Source of the DNA: Euonymus europaeus
Taxonomy: Eukaryota; Streptophyta; Magnoliopsida; Celastrales; Celastraceae
Direction: 5' to 3'
Assembly (NCBI GenBank): GCA_963580455.1
Contig: OY756972.1
Span: forward strand, 4,851,001 to 4,915,000
DNA length: 64,000 bases
The notes under the pieces are model-generated. The model had not been told where the DNA came from. It was given only the letters and a program-made list of their open reading frames with translations, and did no database searches. The first letter of the stretch is position 1. Each line of letters opens with the position of its first letter. Of the stretch, positions 47,452-64,000 are shown one piece after another. The position numbers and the translations under genes were made by a program.

Positions 47452-47662
47452 TGTAGAAATCAGTAGAGAAGATGGGAAGATTCATAGATGTAAGTAAGGA
47501 GAAGAGAAGAGAGAGTTTCCAGCAATCCACCTCATTTCATACCAAAACCAACTCTCTTTTCAGAGTTTCACACATACAACAAATACCCTCTTCCCTAGAC
47601 AATCCCCAAACTACCCCTTTTAACATATAACATATAACACTTTTAACATATAACATATAACA
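47452..47662 (-). repeat. 5' LTR of the copia element
   Basis: 211 bp with the same ends as the left LTR. Substitutions against it include T/C in GGGAAGATTTATAG, G/A in TTTCCGGCAA, A/T in TCTCTTTACAG and T/C in ACCCTTTTCC. Confidence 0.95.
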
Positions 47663-50600
47663 CAGAGCATTGTACAGAAGCCGCATTTTCTGTCCAATGC
47701 CCAATGTGTGTGGGTTCGTCCATTTCACTATCAGTATACAACAAGAGATCTAAATCATCATGCTTCCTGAGACTTGGTGATTTTGCCTTACTAAGTGGAG
47801 AGATGACATTCTTTGAAATCAAAGACACCTGCCTGGAATGTTCTAAATTAGATACTTTTGAGGAAGTAAGCTTATCATTGCTGCCAACAGATGCAACAAG
47901 AAGTAAAGAAGGAAGCTTCTCATCTTCCCTTCACTCTCTGCCTCATTGTTCTGAGTATCTGATTTTCCATCCATAGATTCTGGAACTTCCGTATCAATGA
48001 TGGGCAAAGATGTAGTTGCAAGACCTGCAGCAGACCAACCATGCAAATTGCCTAAAGGAGAATGCAAAGCCCATGGAACACTTCCATAATTCAGAGGTGG
48101 TCATTTAAGCTTCAAAACATAATCAAGCTATCCCCTGTAAGCCAACCAAAGAATTCCAAACTTTCAACAAAAACAACCTTACCACAAGACAAACACACCA
48201 ACACAAGCTCCTCATAAAATATCAAACCCCCAAAGGCAACAAGCACAAATCATTAGAAAGCAAAGAAAATTAAAGCTTTGATAGAAGTCCATAATATTGG
48301 CCACTTGACATCATACAAAAAAGGGACACCAACAAAGTCCTAACCAAGAACTGAAACGTAATAGCCAATACTTGGATTCCATGTATCCAACTCATAATGA
48401 TTTTCTATGGCTCTAAACATACAGTAGAGACTCACGCAAGAACCAGCTGAGCCTTTTTTCTAGAGCGAATTCTCTGCAAAACCGTTGGTACTCGATTTTG
48501 CTGGTGATATAGCGATAAACAAGATATGACGGAATCACTTTTAGCTGCCTCACTGTTTCGAGTTCCATGGTCAACAAGCAATGGCGAAACTTCTGGCAAG
48601 AAGTCAATTCCTGCCAAATGCTGGGCCCATTTATATGGTAACGAAGATCTCTTTTCATCAAATACCATAGCATCCCCAAAAAGAAGCTTTGCAGACTGCA
48701 ACAATATCAAGAAAAATAATCAGAGCAGGGAAAAAAGGATTAAAAAAGAAGAAAAGAGACAGAACTATCAGCATATGCATAATATTTATCCATACTTGGT
48801 GAGGAAGCTCATGCCCAGTGTCATCAGGAAATAAGTTGCATAAGATACTGTTTTCAGGTCCATCAGTGGATTCTTCAATCCCAACACATACAACATTCAA
48901 CTTCCACAAGTATTCAAATTTCAGACAGACAAGATTTGCTGACTTGGGATCAGAAGTCTCATCATCATATATGTGAAGGATGACCTTAAGTGGATGAACT
49001 TGGTATACACCTGCCTGATCAAGGTTGTCCTTACTTGGAACTTTCTTTGCCCTTTTCCTCCTCCGGCTATCATCTTCCTCATCAGTTGCATCGTCCTCCA
49101 ACCTGGAATTCTCTATATTGATATATGTGCATGTACCAACAAAATCAGTAGTTATGGATCTAATGTGGTAAACTACTACAACAATCAAATGGTCAAACAA
49201 AGATTATCATGAAAATATTCTAAAAGAAACAGCATGTGGAAAGCCATGAAACAGAGTAACAGACAAAGTGCTCAATATTGAGATGGAAAAGGTTTTCAAG
49301 AACCTATCAATAACTGGAGCCAAAACAATCTATATTGGTGTAAGAATGCTTCCGAATATCTAAACATAATTATTATCTGGAATCTCAACATGTTCTGTCA
49401 GTCTGGCAGCACTGATGTTATGTCCAGCCAAAGGCTACTTGATAGCATTGCCCTAACTATGCAGATGATATTATGGGAAGACTTGAATTAATTCAAGATA
49501 TGAGTGGCAAAAAGCTATGCCGGTGGAAAAAATGCAATGCTTATAAACATTGTGTTCAATTAAAGATGTCTGACAAAAGAGCAGACATTGAGTATGCCCA
49601 CACATGGCCATATATCACAGAACATTTTTTTATATATATTTCATTTTCATCAATTAAACTTTACAAAGTTGTTAAAAGGCTATATAAAGAGAAGTCATAA
49701 TCAATTACCAGTTTCCTTATTAGCATGCTGCCGTGCAAAAGCTTGAGCATCCTTTACACTTCCTACTATTTCCAGATCAATATTTTCTCCAAATGCTTCC
49801 TTTTGTGCCCAGAACTGTGAGAAAACCACATATAGAGGCGGCGGAAGCAACTCTGCAGATCGATGTTGCTGTGTTTTCTTTGCATGCAAAATTCCTAATT
49901 GATTCTGTACTGGCAGGGATGCTTTCTTGAGGGACTTGAGGTGTGAGGGAAGACTTGATAAGAACTTTTTCCGGTTTGCAATTGTTTCCAACAGACTTTT
50001 CTTATGCCGTTCTAGTTTCTCTTGAAGCTTGCATAGTTCTTTGCGCTGATACAAATGATATTTAATTTAGTACCTTCTTAGAAGTGGAAAAATAAACAAA
50101 AGGAACCACAACAAACATAGATCAAGGAAAACTCTTTTTCTTGATCTTCTTTTACATCCAGAAACTGTCTAACAAAATGGGGGAATGCGTGCAATATGTT
50201 TGACACCCCTTTTGAAAATTTTGTATGGTTTGGATGCACAAGCACTTCGCGAAGGCAATTGAGGACACTTGCAAACAGTATGAATATGATCAACTACCAA
50301 AACTTACAAGAATAAAACATGATTCGGAGAAGAGACCAATTACCTGGTGCAGCTCATAGTTGAGCCTCTTGAGCATCAGATTATGTGAAGTATCCTTTGC
50401 AGGCTCAGGGCCCTTAATATGTGCAGGTGCATCGCGAATAAATTCCTCTTCCGGCACAAGTTCAATATCAGGATACTTTGGCTTGAAATCCTTGCAAGCC
50501 TTTATGGCTTTCACATAGTGACTCTTCTCGTACATTAAATTGTGAAGCTGCAGGGTCGTGAAATCCACCGGAGCCTTTGCACGTTCCGTCTCCACTTTCA

Positions 50601-50953
50601 CGCGATCCTCCTTTAACAGTATCGAACGGTTGGCCTGCAAGAGAAACAACGGAATTAGCACAACACAAAACAAAACCCTAGACAAGCAAACAATCAATTG
50701 AAAGGTCTAATGTGACTTAAACCTGGCGGAGAGTGACAAAGTGGAGGCACATTTGGGTAACGAGCTCTCTGAGTAGGGATTTGGGCTGGCCTTCTTTTTT
50801 GATGGAGAGCATCTTGTCTACGATCTCCTCCACGGCGGTCTTACTCTCTTTGAGCATTTCATACGGTGATTCCTCCGTCCTACGGTGGTTTTCTTGAGCT
50901 ACCTGCGCTTCCTCCTCCACCAGCATGCCCTCCTCCATCTCGCCGGCTTCCAT

Positions 50954-51233
50954 TGGTTTTGCTCCCAATTTTTGACTCAAGACCTTCGGGGCTTCAGGCC
51001 GCAATCTTCAGCTGTTCGCGCGTTGCCCGTTTTGCAGAGGGGTAGCGAGGGTTAGCCTTAAACGATGCCGTGTAGGACCTAAACTACGTCGTATTAAGGA
51101 CAAGCGAGCTATAAATTCATTCTCGTTTATCGGTTTATGTCTCGAAAAGCGGGAGTGAAGCATCTTGTTGCTCTGCGAGTCTGCTCTAACCTAAACATTT
51201 TCTTTGTACATTGGGTTCCAAGAATTTTACGCA
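50954..51233. promoter_or_regulatory. Shared (bidirectional) promoter interval of THO5 and TGS1
   Basis: Only 280 bp separate the two divergent start codons, so both promoters and 5' leaders must overlap or abut here. No TATA box is evident on either side. Elements driving each direction could not be assigned. Confidence 0.6.
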
Positions 51234-58273
<7,040 letters not shown>

Positions 58274-58291
<18 letters not shown>

Positions 58292-58323
58292 GAAAAACTT
58301 CAGTGAACCACAGTAGGAAAAAC
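58274..58323 (+). repeat. 25-bp perfect tandem duplication spanning the TGS1 stop codon
   Basis: Two identical copies (58274-58298 and 58299-58323), each beginning TTCAGTGAACCACAGTAGG. The first contains the last four sense codons and the stop; the second lies in the 3' untranslated region and repeats them. Confidence 0.95.
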
Positions 58324-61079
58324 ATGAATCAGCTCAACTCACTTGTGGTGTTAACACAATGGAGCTACAATTAAAACTTTAGACACTGAGCCGCCATGAA
58401 GTTGACTACACGTGCAGCTAAGGAGTATTTTGATGCGTAGTTGTAGCAATTTAGCATAGAAACTGATGGGGAAATCTGGTTACCATGGACCGTATCTTTT
58501 CAATCATCAATTGAAAAAGCAGAAGGATTTTTTGATTATGAACGAGGCTGCAGTAGGTACTACAGGAGAATAGACGGCAAATATAATTTATATCCAGTGT
58601 TATTCAAAGTTTATTTTGTTGATAATGATGATTGAGGAATACACATTAGTGTCATTCCATGGATCGGTGTTTGGGTACGAACTACGTTGTTAAAGCTGCG
58701 TTGTTTTCTAAGTTGGTAGATGTCTTGTTACAGTGAGTTTGAGAGAGACTGAGCGGTAGGTGCTGTAAATTTGTGTACAGTCCCGGGGTTAATCACATTC
58801 AGATTTGTCATTTTTTATTTTCGTCATTAAATGTTGTTCTAATGTTACAAAATCAGTAATCTAAAATTTTAACTTGTTTTAAACTGGTCACTTCAGTTAT
58901 CATATTCGATCAAATAAAAATTTAAATTGTTATTTATTTTTATTTTTTTGATAAACAAAATTTTGAAGTATTGAACTATAGGGTTTGAACATTCGCTGAT
59001 AAAAATGATAAATCTTTAGTTGGATGATCAAAAATTGACTTATTCCCTTAAGATTCAAAGATCTTCAGTGGTCCATTAATCATCACGAGGTGCGTGCATT
59101 CTGATTTTGTAATGAGCCCAAATGTCTTCTGCTCTTCTGTATAAACTTTGACATTTGGGTGTGCCTGCTCGAGTCACTGAATTTGTCTGAATTATAGTTG
59201 AAGGCTCCAAACTTCAAATCATTAATTAATGGTGAGGACAGACAAGGTTTTGTTCTTAACAAGGTATTTATTATTTTTTGTCTTGTTCAAGTAAAATTGT
59301 AACTCCGTTTTTCCAGGTCAGCTCCAACTAGTAACTAATTATGATACGCTGTTTGGCTGTCATGACTCGTGATTTTAATTACATGCTGGCAAGCTGCTGC
59401 CCGGACAATGTTGCCTTATCCGGCAGTGATTGATTCTTTGAGCATGCCAGTAAACCATTTAAGAAGTGAAGGCAGTCATAGTGTCCGCCATCAGTGTCGG
59501 GCATGCTATGGGTAGTGTTGGAGAAATTTTGTTTACCTTGGTTTCCAGGATTTAGGGGTGTTAAAATTTTGTCGGATTTGAATTAATAATTTGTCTGATT
59601 TAGATTAAACTAATTTTGAACATCAATTCATATCCGAAATTCGAGCTCAAACACTACAATTTTGTTTGATTTAAAACTAGATTAGGGCCCAAACACAAAT
59701 ATCTTGTCCGAATCCTAATCTTGATTGGATTATTGTTTGATTTACTTGTAAAAGTCTCACATCTAAATATGTGGGAATATTAAAGCATTTTATAAGTGCA
59801 ATACCACCTCAAACCACAAACAAGGTCTTTTCCCACGTCTAGGGGTGGCAAAATTCCCCCGCCCCGCCCTGCCCTGCCTCCCCCGCCCCGCCCCGATCCT
59901 TTGGTGGGTTGGTCTCAGCCCATTAGTTTGATTTGAATAACAAAGCAGTACAAATTTGATGTATTTACAGGAATCGGATAACTCAAAACATACAATATTA
60001 TTAGTGTGTAAAGAGGTGTGGAAATTATAACATTACTTGTCCAGATTTAAAAATCGAAACCAATCTGAATTTAGACATATAAATATCTTGTAAATACTTT
60101 ATATTGTCCAACTCGAACACAAATTTTTTCCACCCTACCAGAATGGATCCTACAATGGGTGAGATGATAGCTGGGTGTTTGAGAGCTCAAAGATACTTAG
60201 AGCTTTAGATGAAGGATGTGCAATTTGAGAGAAATGCATAAATTATTGTTAATATAGTTATTCAGTCAGTCCAATTTGGTTTTTTAGAGAGCTGAGCTAT
60301 TGAGAATTTAATTAAAGATATTCGTAACTAAAAAAATTGAATGGGCTCAGGAGTTGGAGGATTTCAAAGATTAACTGGGCAATTGGGTCATTGCTTCGAG
60401 ACTCACAGACAGTATTCCCAGCCATTTGCTTTCAATTTACAGTGTTGATTAGATAACGGCGATAATCCTCTGTAACATTGCTTCGTCCGTTACGATGTTG
60501 TTTGTAGCCTTCATTTATCTGTGCCAGATTAATTAATTTTATGTTTTGAGAGGAAGAAAAAAAATACTTATTCCTTTCGTCCTTATTTGATATATTCATT
60601 TATTTTTTTATTTAGATTTTGAAAATTCAATTTATATTATTAAAATAATAATATTAATTGATTTTTTCATAATATATCATTGAATTAAAATAGAAATGTA
60701 GTTTATAAAAAAAATACAAAATGAATAAAACAATGTTGCAATAATTGTCTTAAAAAAAATTGAAATTGGAAGGCTTTGCCAGGATCACATGCGCCAAGGT
60801 TTCAGTCTTCCACGATCAGTGTCTGGCTCCGGGCCCGAGACAGGCAGCGATTGAAATCCATTTAGTCAGTGATGAGCCAAGTGTTCGACCACCACCAACT
60901 GCGGCACCTTTTGTGGGAGCAGAAAGAAGAATCTTTTTTAGTCAACAATTTATCTGTGGTGAAACAATGTTAACTTGGTTAATTGTTAAAAGTAAAATTT
61001 CCGCTCCATTCTTAATTTTGGGAAAAGTATCGGTCTAACCCTTTGCTCTTTAATACGATCGATTTTCGCTTTGGGTTGT
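58324..61079. other. Intergenic, TGS1 3' flank onward
   Basis: No gene recognised. It includes a C/G-rich run of CCCCGCCC words near 59858-59896 and an AT-rich, Stowaway-like remnant near 60560-60740. A 92-codon open frame (60760-61038) has no recognisable domain. Confidence 0.5.
59858..59896. repeat. CCCCGCCC-rich low-complexity run
   Basis: About 39 bp of near-pure C and G with repeated CCCCGCCC and CCCTGCC words in an otherwise AT-rich area. Confidence 0.85.
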
Positions 61080-61620
61080 CTGGTTCACTGGATATATCGG
61101 ACCATATATGAATTGTATAATTCACTTGGATACAACGAATCCGCACGACTTTGTTCATCATCAAATCTTGTAAGTGAGCTTGTACCCAACTCACTAAATA
61201 AGGGAAAACCTTGTTCACTTGGATACAACGAACCCGCACGGTTTTGTTTCTCCTTAAATCTAGTAAGTGGGTTTGAACCAAACTCACTAAATAAGGAAAA
61301 AGACCTTATTGAGTGTGAGTGTTGGAGGTGCAGGTGGACTTGCACTTATAAAGTGCTTTTACAATCTCAAGTCCAACTAGACCTAGCAACCTAGTTCCGA
61401 TATCATGTTGTAATTTTCACACCCCTATATATCAATAATACATCAATAATATTGTCCGCTTCACTGTATATATCGAGCTTATATATGGGCTATCCGGTTC
61501 ACTTGAATAGAACGGGCCCTCACGTCTTTGTTCCTCCCCAAATCTAGTAATTTACAATCTCAAATCTTTGGATGTGGGACTTTTACATTGTTTAAACCCT
61601 CTACTCTAAATAATAAATTT
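61080..61620. mobile_element. Decayed LTR-like sequence with about 90-bp internal repeats
   Basis: A unit beginning TTCACTTGGATACAACGAA and continuing CGCACG.TTTTGTT...CTCACTAAATAAGG occurs at about 61120 and 61208. A partial third copy lies near 61500. A GATATCGGAAC-like word, possibly a primer-binding site on the minus strand, is near 61396-61406. The 'gtgggacttttacattg' phrase near 61577 is common in plant LTRs. No coding region remains. Confidence 0.45.
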
Positions 61621-63212
61621 CGTTAAAAATAACTAAGGTGGATCTAAATATCTTACGTAATTACATTTTCTTTAAAAATAAAAATCATGTGTAAAAATGA
61701 CCTGGCTTAAAAAAAATTATTCATCGCCGGAGTTGGCCGCTTCTCTCATCCCCAACCACCGATCTCTGACATCCGTTCACCAAATTGAACATCGTTGGTC
61801 CCAAAAGTTGCATCAAGCCATCTCGAGATAACCCAACCTTCAACTGCTAGAGTCAGCGGAATCACGATTTATCGTTTTCGCTAAACCCATGAGAATAACA
61901 AATCTGCGGAAATTGTTTGCCTTGCATATCAATGGGACAGGGCCATTGAATGACTGAATGCTGTGAATCACATTGCATGTATTAACTTTTTTAAATTATT
62001 TAACTTCCATATTGCACTGCACTGGTCTAGGATAAAGCAATATTTTAGGGCAGAAGATCTTTGACTTCTAGGCCGGTTTTATATATGGTGTATATAATTG
62101 TGTTGATGCAGCCGGAGAATGCAGCCGGAGAAGGAGGTCTTGTCGGAGAGAGATTCAAATTTTTTGTTAGTAATGAGTATTTTTTTTTTTTTTTTTTTTT
62201 TTATCTTTTTGAATTATTATGATACCGGATGACTATTTTTAGTGGTTCTCTAACACTCATTTGCCATGTCATTATACTTTACGAAAGAAAAAAAATGATG
62301 TCATTATACTTTCAAAAAAAATTACATGTTAACAATTTAGTGTCACATCTGGACCCATGTAACAATGGTGCAAAGTTAATGGGTCAATAAATGTGCATTG
62401 AAATATGCGTTTTGTTGATGTGTCAGATATGTATTTTGGTGATGTGGATGATGATGTAATTTGACTTTTTGTAACAAGGTGGGACTCAACCTTAATTTTT
62501 GTGTAAATTTGATGGGATAGTATGAATGATATGAAAGTAGTTGGGTTGGATAATTGTATTGGGATATCTATTTTATTGATGTGACAATATTGAAATATGT
62601 GTTATGCTGATTTGATTGTATTGAGAGTTGTGTTTTTTGTGAGATAGATGTGGGACCCATTTTAAATTTAATGGGCCATTAGTGGTAGTGCCATTGTGGT
62701 TGCCCTTATCAGTCAACAATCACGTCAGTCAAATATTAAAAAAATTCTTTCAATTTCCTTTGTCGTCTTCGTTCTCTTACAGATTTATCATTTTATCTCT
62801 CAAAATATATGTTAGATTTTGAAAAAAATTACATATTCAAACTCAAGGCATAAATATCTTTCTAACAAGACTCATATTTAATAGTTTTTATTTTATTATT
62901 AAATTAATTTACATACCTCTAATACCAAATAGAGAGTGTATACGCTATTAAAATTTACACGCTACCAAACAATACACACATATGCTACACACCTTATATT
63001 GTCAAATATACTCTCAACCAAACCCATACTTGGTTTGGATGCTTATTTTCCTTATTGTTTTACGACTATTATCCCTTAATCTGGTGATTATTACCATAAG
63101 CTTATATTTTAACACCCGCCATTGTACCATACACGCACTTGACGAGGATTCTCTTTAATACCGCTATAAGCAAATCTCACTCTCGGGGAGTGAGATGTGA
63201 AAAAGATTGACA
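61621..63212. other. Intergenic, upstream of the right-edge gene
   Basis: No gene recognised. It contains a poly(T) run at about 62180-62202 and repeats of 'tatgcgttttgttgatgtg'-like phrases at 62400-62640. An AT-rich segment near 62930-63040 has a TTTGGTTTGG-type end. Confidence 0.5.
62180..62202. repeat. Poly(T) run
   Basis: Uninterrupted T run of about 22 bases. Confidence 0.95.
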
Positions 63213-64000
63213 ATGCCGGAGCTAGGGTTTGGCGATCACAGTTCTGAGAGATCATCGGCATTTAGAGCTCGCGATTCCAGTCCTGACTCTGTCATCTTTA
63301 CTATCGATTCCAACTTCTTCTCCTCCGCTTCTGCCAGCGTCGATCGTTGCTCTTTCACATCGGATGCTCATGATCGCGACTCTTTTGCCTCTGAGATCTC
63401 TCTGGTATCTTCAATCAACTCTCGGCAATACTTTTTTATGCACCTACATTTCGATTAGATACAGTCATACATAACAGGAAATTTGAAGCTCTGCTTACAG
63501 GCTTATATAAATTGGCGTGCATTGTGACAATCGGATTTTGTTTGCGTATGGTTGAGTTTAATTGAATATATTGCGAATGTGCATGGATGATTATGTGTAT
63601 ATCATGAATCTCTGTATCTAGTCTAAGTAAAATTTGTATTGTTGATACTTTGAATGAGCTCATGAACTGGTATTTCCTGGTTAGAGTGCGAAATGATGAG
63701 AAGATCTAGTGTTTATGGAATGTTTGATTTAATGCTCCAGTAAACGAAATGAATACGATAGTTCTTTTGGAGTGCCGGATCTGGACAAAACTAGGCGTAG
63801 AAATTTGAAATTGCGGTTGCTGTTGTTTAAACGAATGATTTGATGCAGCATTTGGCAGCACATGATGTCGATCAGCACGGGAGTTCGAGGGGTCCAATTC
63901 CAGATCCACACAAAGCCATTCACGTCCGTCTCCCCCGAAAAGGTGATAAAGCGAAAGGTACAGTTAGAATCACTCTTGATAACGTGAAAAAAGAGCTCAT
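63213..64000 (+). CDS. 5' exons of an unidentified plant protein (runs off the right edge)
   Basis: The start at 63213 (MPELGFGDHSSERSSAF) follows a purine-rich leader. Exon 1 is 63213-63404 and ends EISL before GTATCTT. Exon 2 starts at 63849 after TTGATGCAG (HLAAHDVDQHGSSRG) and either ends near 63957 (AAAG|GTACAG) or stays open to the window edge. Phases agree. The N-terminus is rich in serine and acidic residues (RDSSPDSVIFTIDSNFFSSA, SVDRCSFTSDAHDRDSFASE) and shows no domain. It reminds me of the disordered N-terminal regions of large remorin-family proteins, but this is a weak recollection. The gene model is sounder than any name. Confidence 0.6.

Larger units (their letters stand above)
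42602..47662 (-). mobile_element. Full-length Ty1/copia retrotransposon inserted in THO5 exon 6
   Basis: The 5061-bp element runs on the minus strand, in the same sense as THO5. Order from the right: 5' LTR (47662-47452), a primer-binding site TGGTATCAGAGC directly inside it (47451-47440), a leader, the gag-pol region (46875 to about 42827), a purine tract (TTGAGGGGGAG, about 42830-42820) and the 3' LTR (42819-42602). The 5-bp target duplication CAGAG is perfect. The LTRs differ by four substitutions over about 211 bp and one 7-bp repeat-number change, so the insertion is fairly recent. Two stops and one frameshift in gag-pol make the copy non-autonomous. Confidence 0.97.
41672..50953 (-). 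pseudogene. THO5: THO complex subunit 5 (THO5/THOC5-like): open 5' half, decayed 3' half split by a copia element
   Basis: THO5 belongs to the THO/TREX complex, which couples transcription to mRNP assembly and export. The first five exons are intact with correct splice sites and phases: 50953-50723, 50634-50344, 50045-49709, 49112-48796 and 48695-48436. They carry family blocks such as EESPYEMLKESKTAVEEIVD, DFTTLQLHNLMYEKSHYVKA, KKFLSSLPSHLKSLKKASLP and PYKWAQHLAGIDFLPE. Exon 6 starts at 48134 and meets TAG at once (48130-48128), then TGA (48103-48101) and a frameshift near 47921-47932. It is then split by the retrotransposon at 42602-47662. Its remainder (42601-42493) holds TAA at 42582-42580. 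Exon 7 (42421-42299) is open. Exon 8 (41917-41672) has TAG at 41788-41786 and ends MISYDAGA-stop. The intact part could encode 480 residues, against about 800 usual in plants. It is either a dead paralogue or a source of a truncated protein. Confidence 0.88.

Noticed and set aside
50954..51004. THO5 start upstream of 50953
   Set aside because: The upstream codon at 51004 is TTG, not ATG; the first ATG is at 50953.
60760..61038. 92-codon open frame as a gene
   Set aside because: It starts in an A-rich run without a plausible leader and shows no recognisable domain.

Overview
The window is nuclear DNA from a flowering plant, most likely a eudicot. It has AT-rich intergenic DNA, GT-AG introns, plant-only gene families (CYP707A, DCL, ABF/AREB bZIP) and many plant transposable elements. 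I cannot name the species. No operon, CRISPR array or bacterial feature is present.

Layout. (1) 88-1925, minus: CYP707A-type abscisic acid 8'-hydroxylase, with its last exons off the left edge. (2) 3-15 kb: no intact gene. It holds a decayed LINE (3003-4582), a three-unit diverged repeat (5727-7045), a 349-bp inverted-repeat MITE, a deleted Ty1/copia element with a 5-bp target duplication (9549-11614) and a second copia scrap. (3) 16254-20877, minus: COQ10-like START-domain protein. (4) 21-28 kb: a nest of DNA transposons, two with long target-site duplications and one Tourist-like, around a TFIIB-related (PTF2-like) pseudogene. (5) 28283-31959, plus: DCL-type chloroplast protein. (6) 35390-38893, plus: ABF/AREB bZIP factor with a Stowaway MITE upstream, a SINE in an intron and a tandemly duplicated last exon. 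(7) 39.9-41.6 kb: gypsy-type gag fragments and an unidentified pseudo-exon. (8) 41672-50953, minus: THO complex subunit 5 (THO5) locus. Its first five exons are open, but its 3' half carries several stops, a frameshift and a complete copia element (42602-47662) inserted in an exon. (9) 51234-58291, plus: TGS1 cap trimethylguanosine synthase, head-to-head with THO5 across about 280 bp. (10) 58.3-63.2 kb: intergenic repeats. (11) 63213 to the right edge: the first exons of an unidentified gene.

The genes do not form a pathway. CYP707A (abscisic acid breakdown) and ABF (abscisic acid response) act in the same hormone system but lie 33 kb apart, and nothing here shows that the pairing matters. 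THO5 and TGS1 both act on RNA (mRNP assembly/export and cap hypermethylation) and share a promoter interval.

I found no convincing new biological system. The most notable observations are the THO5 copy that is open at its 5' end and ruined at its 3' end, with a clean copia insertion; the duplicated last ABF exon whose second copy has lost its splice acceptor; and several transposons whose insertion footprints can be read directly. Exon coordinates come from manual reading of splice sites and reading phase. Gene names rest on remembered family resemblance, with no database search.
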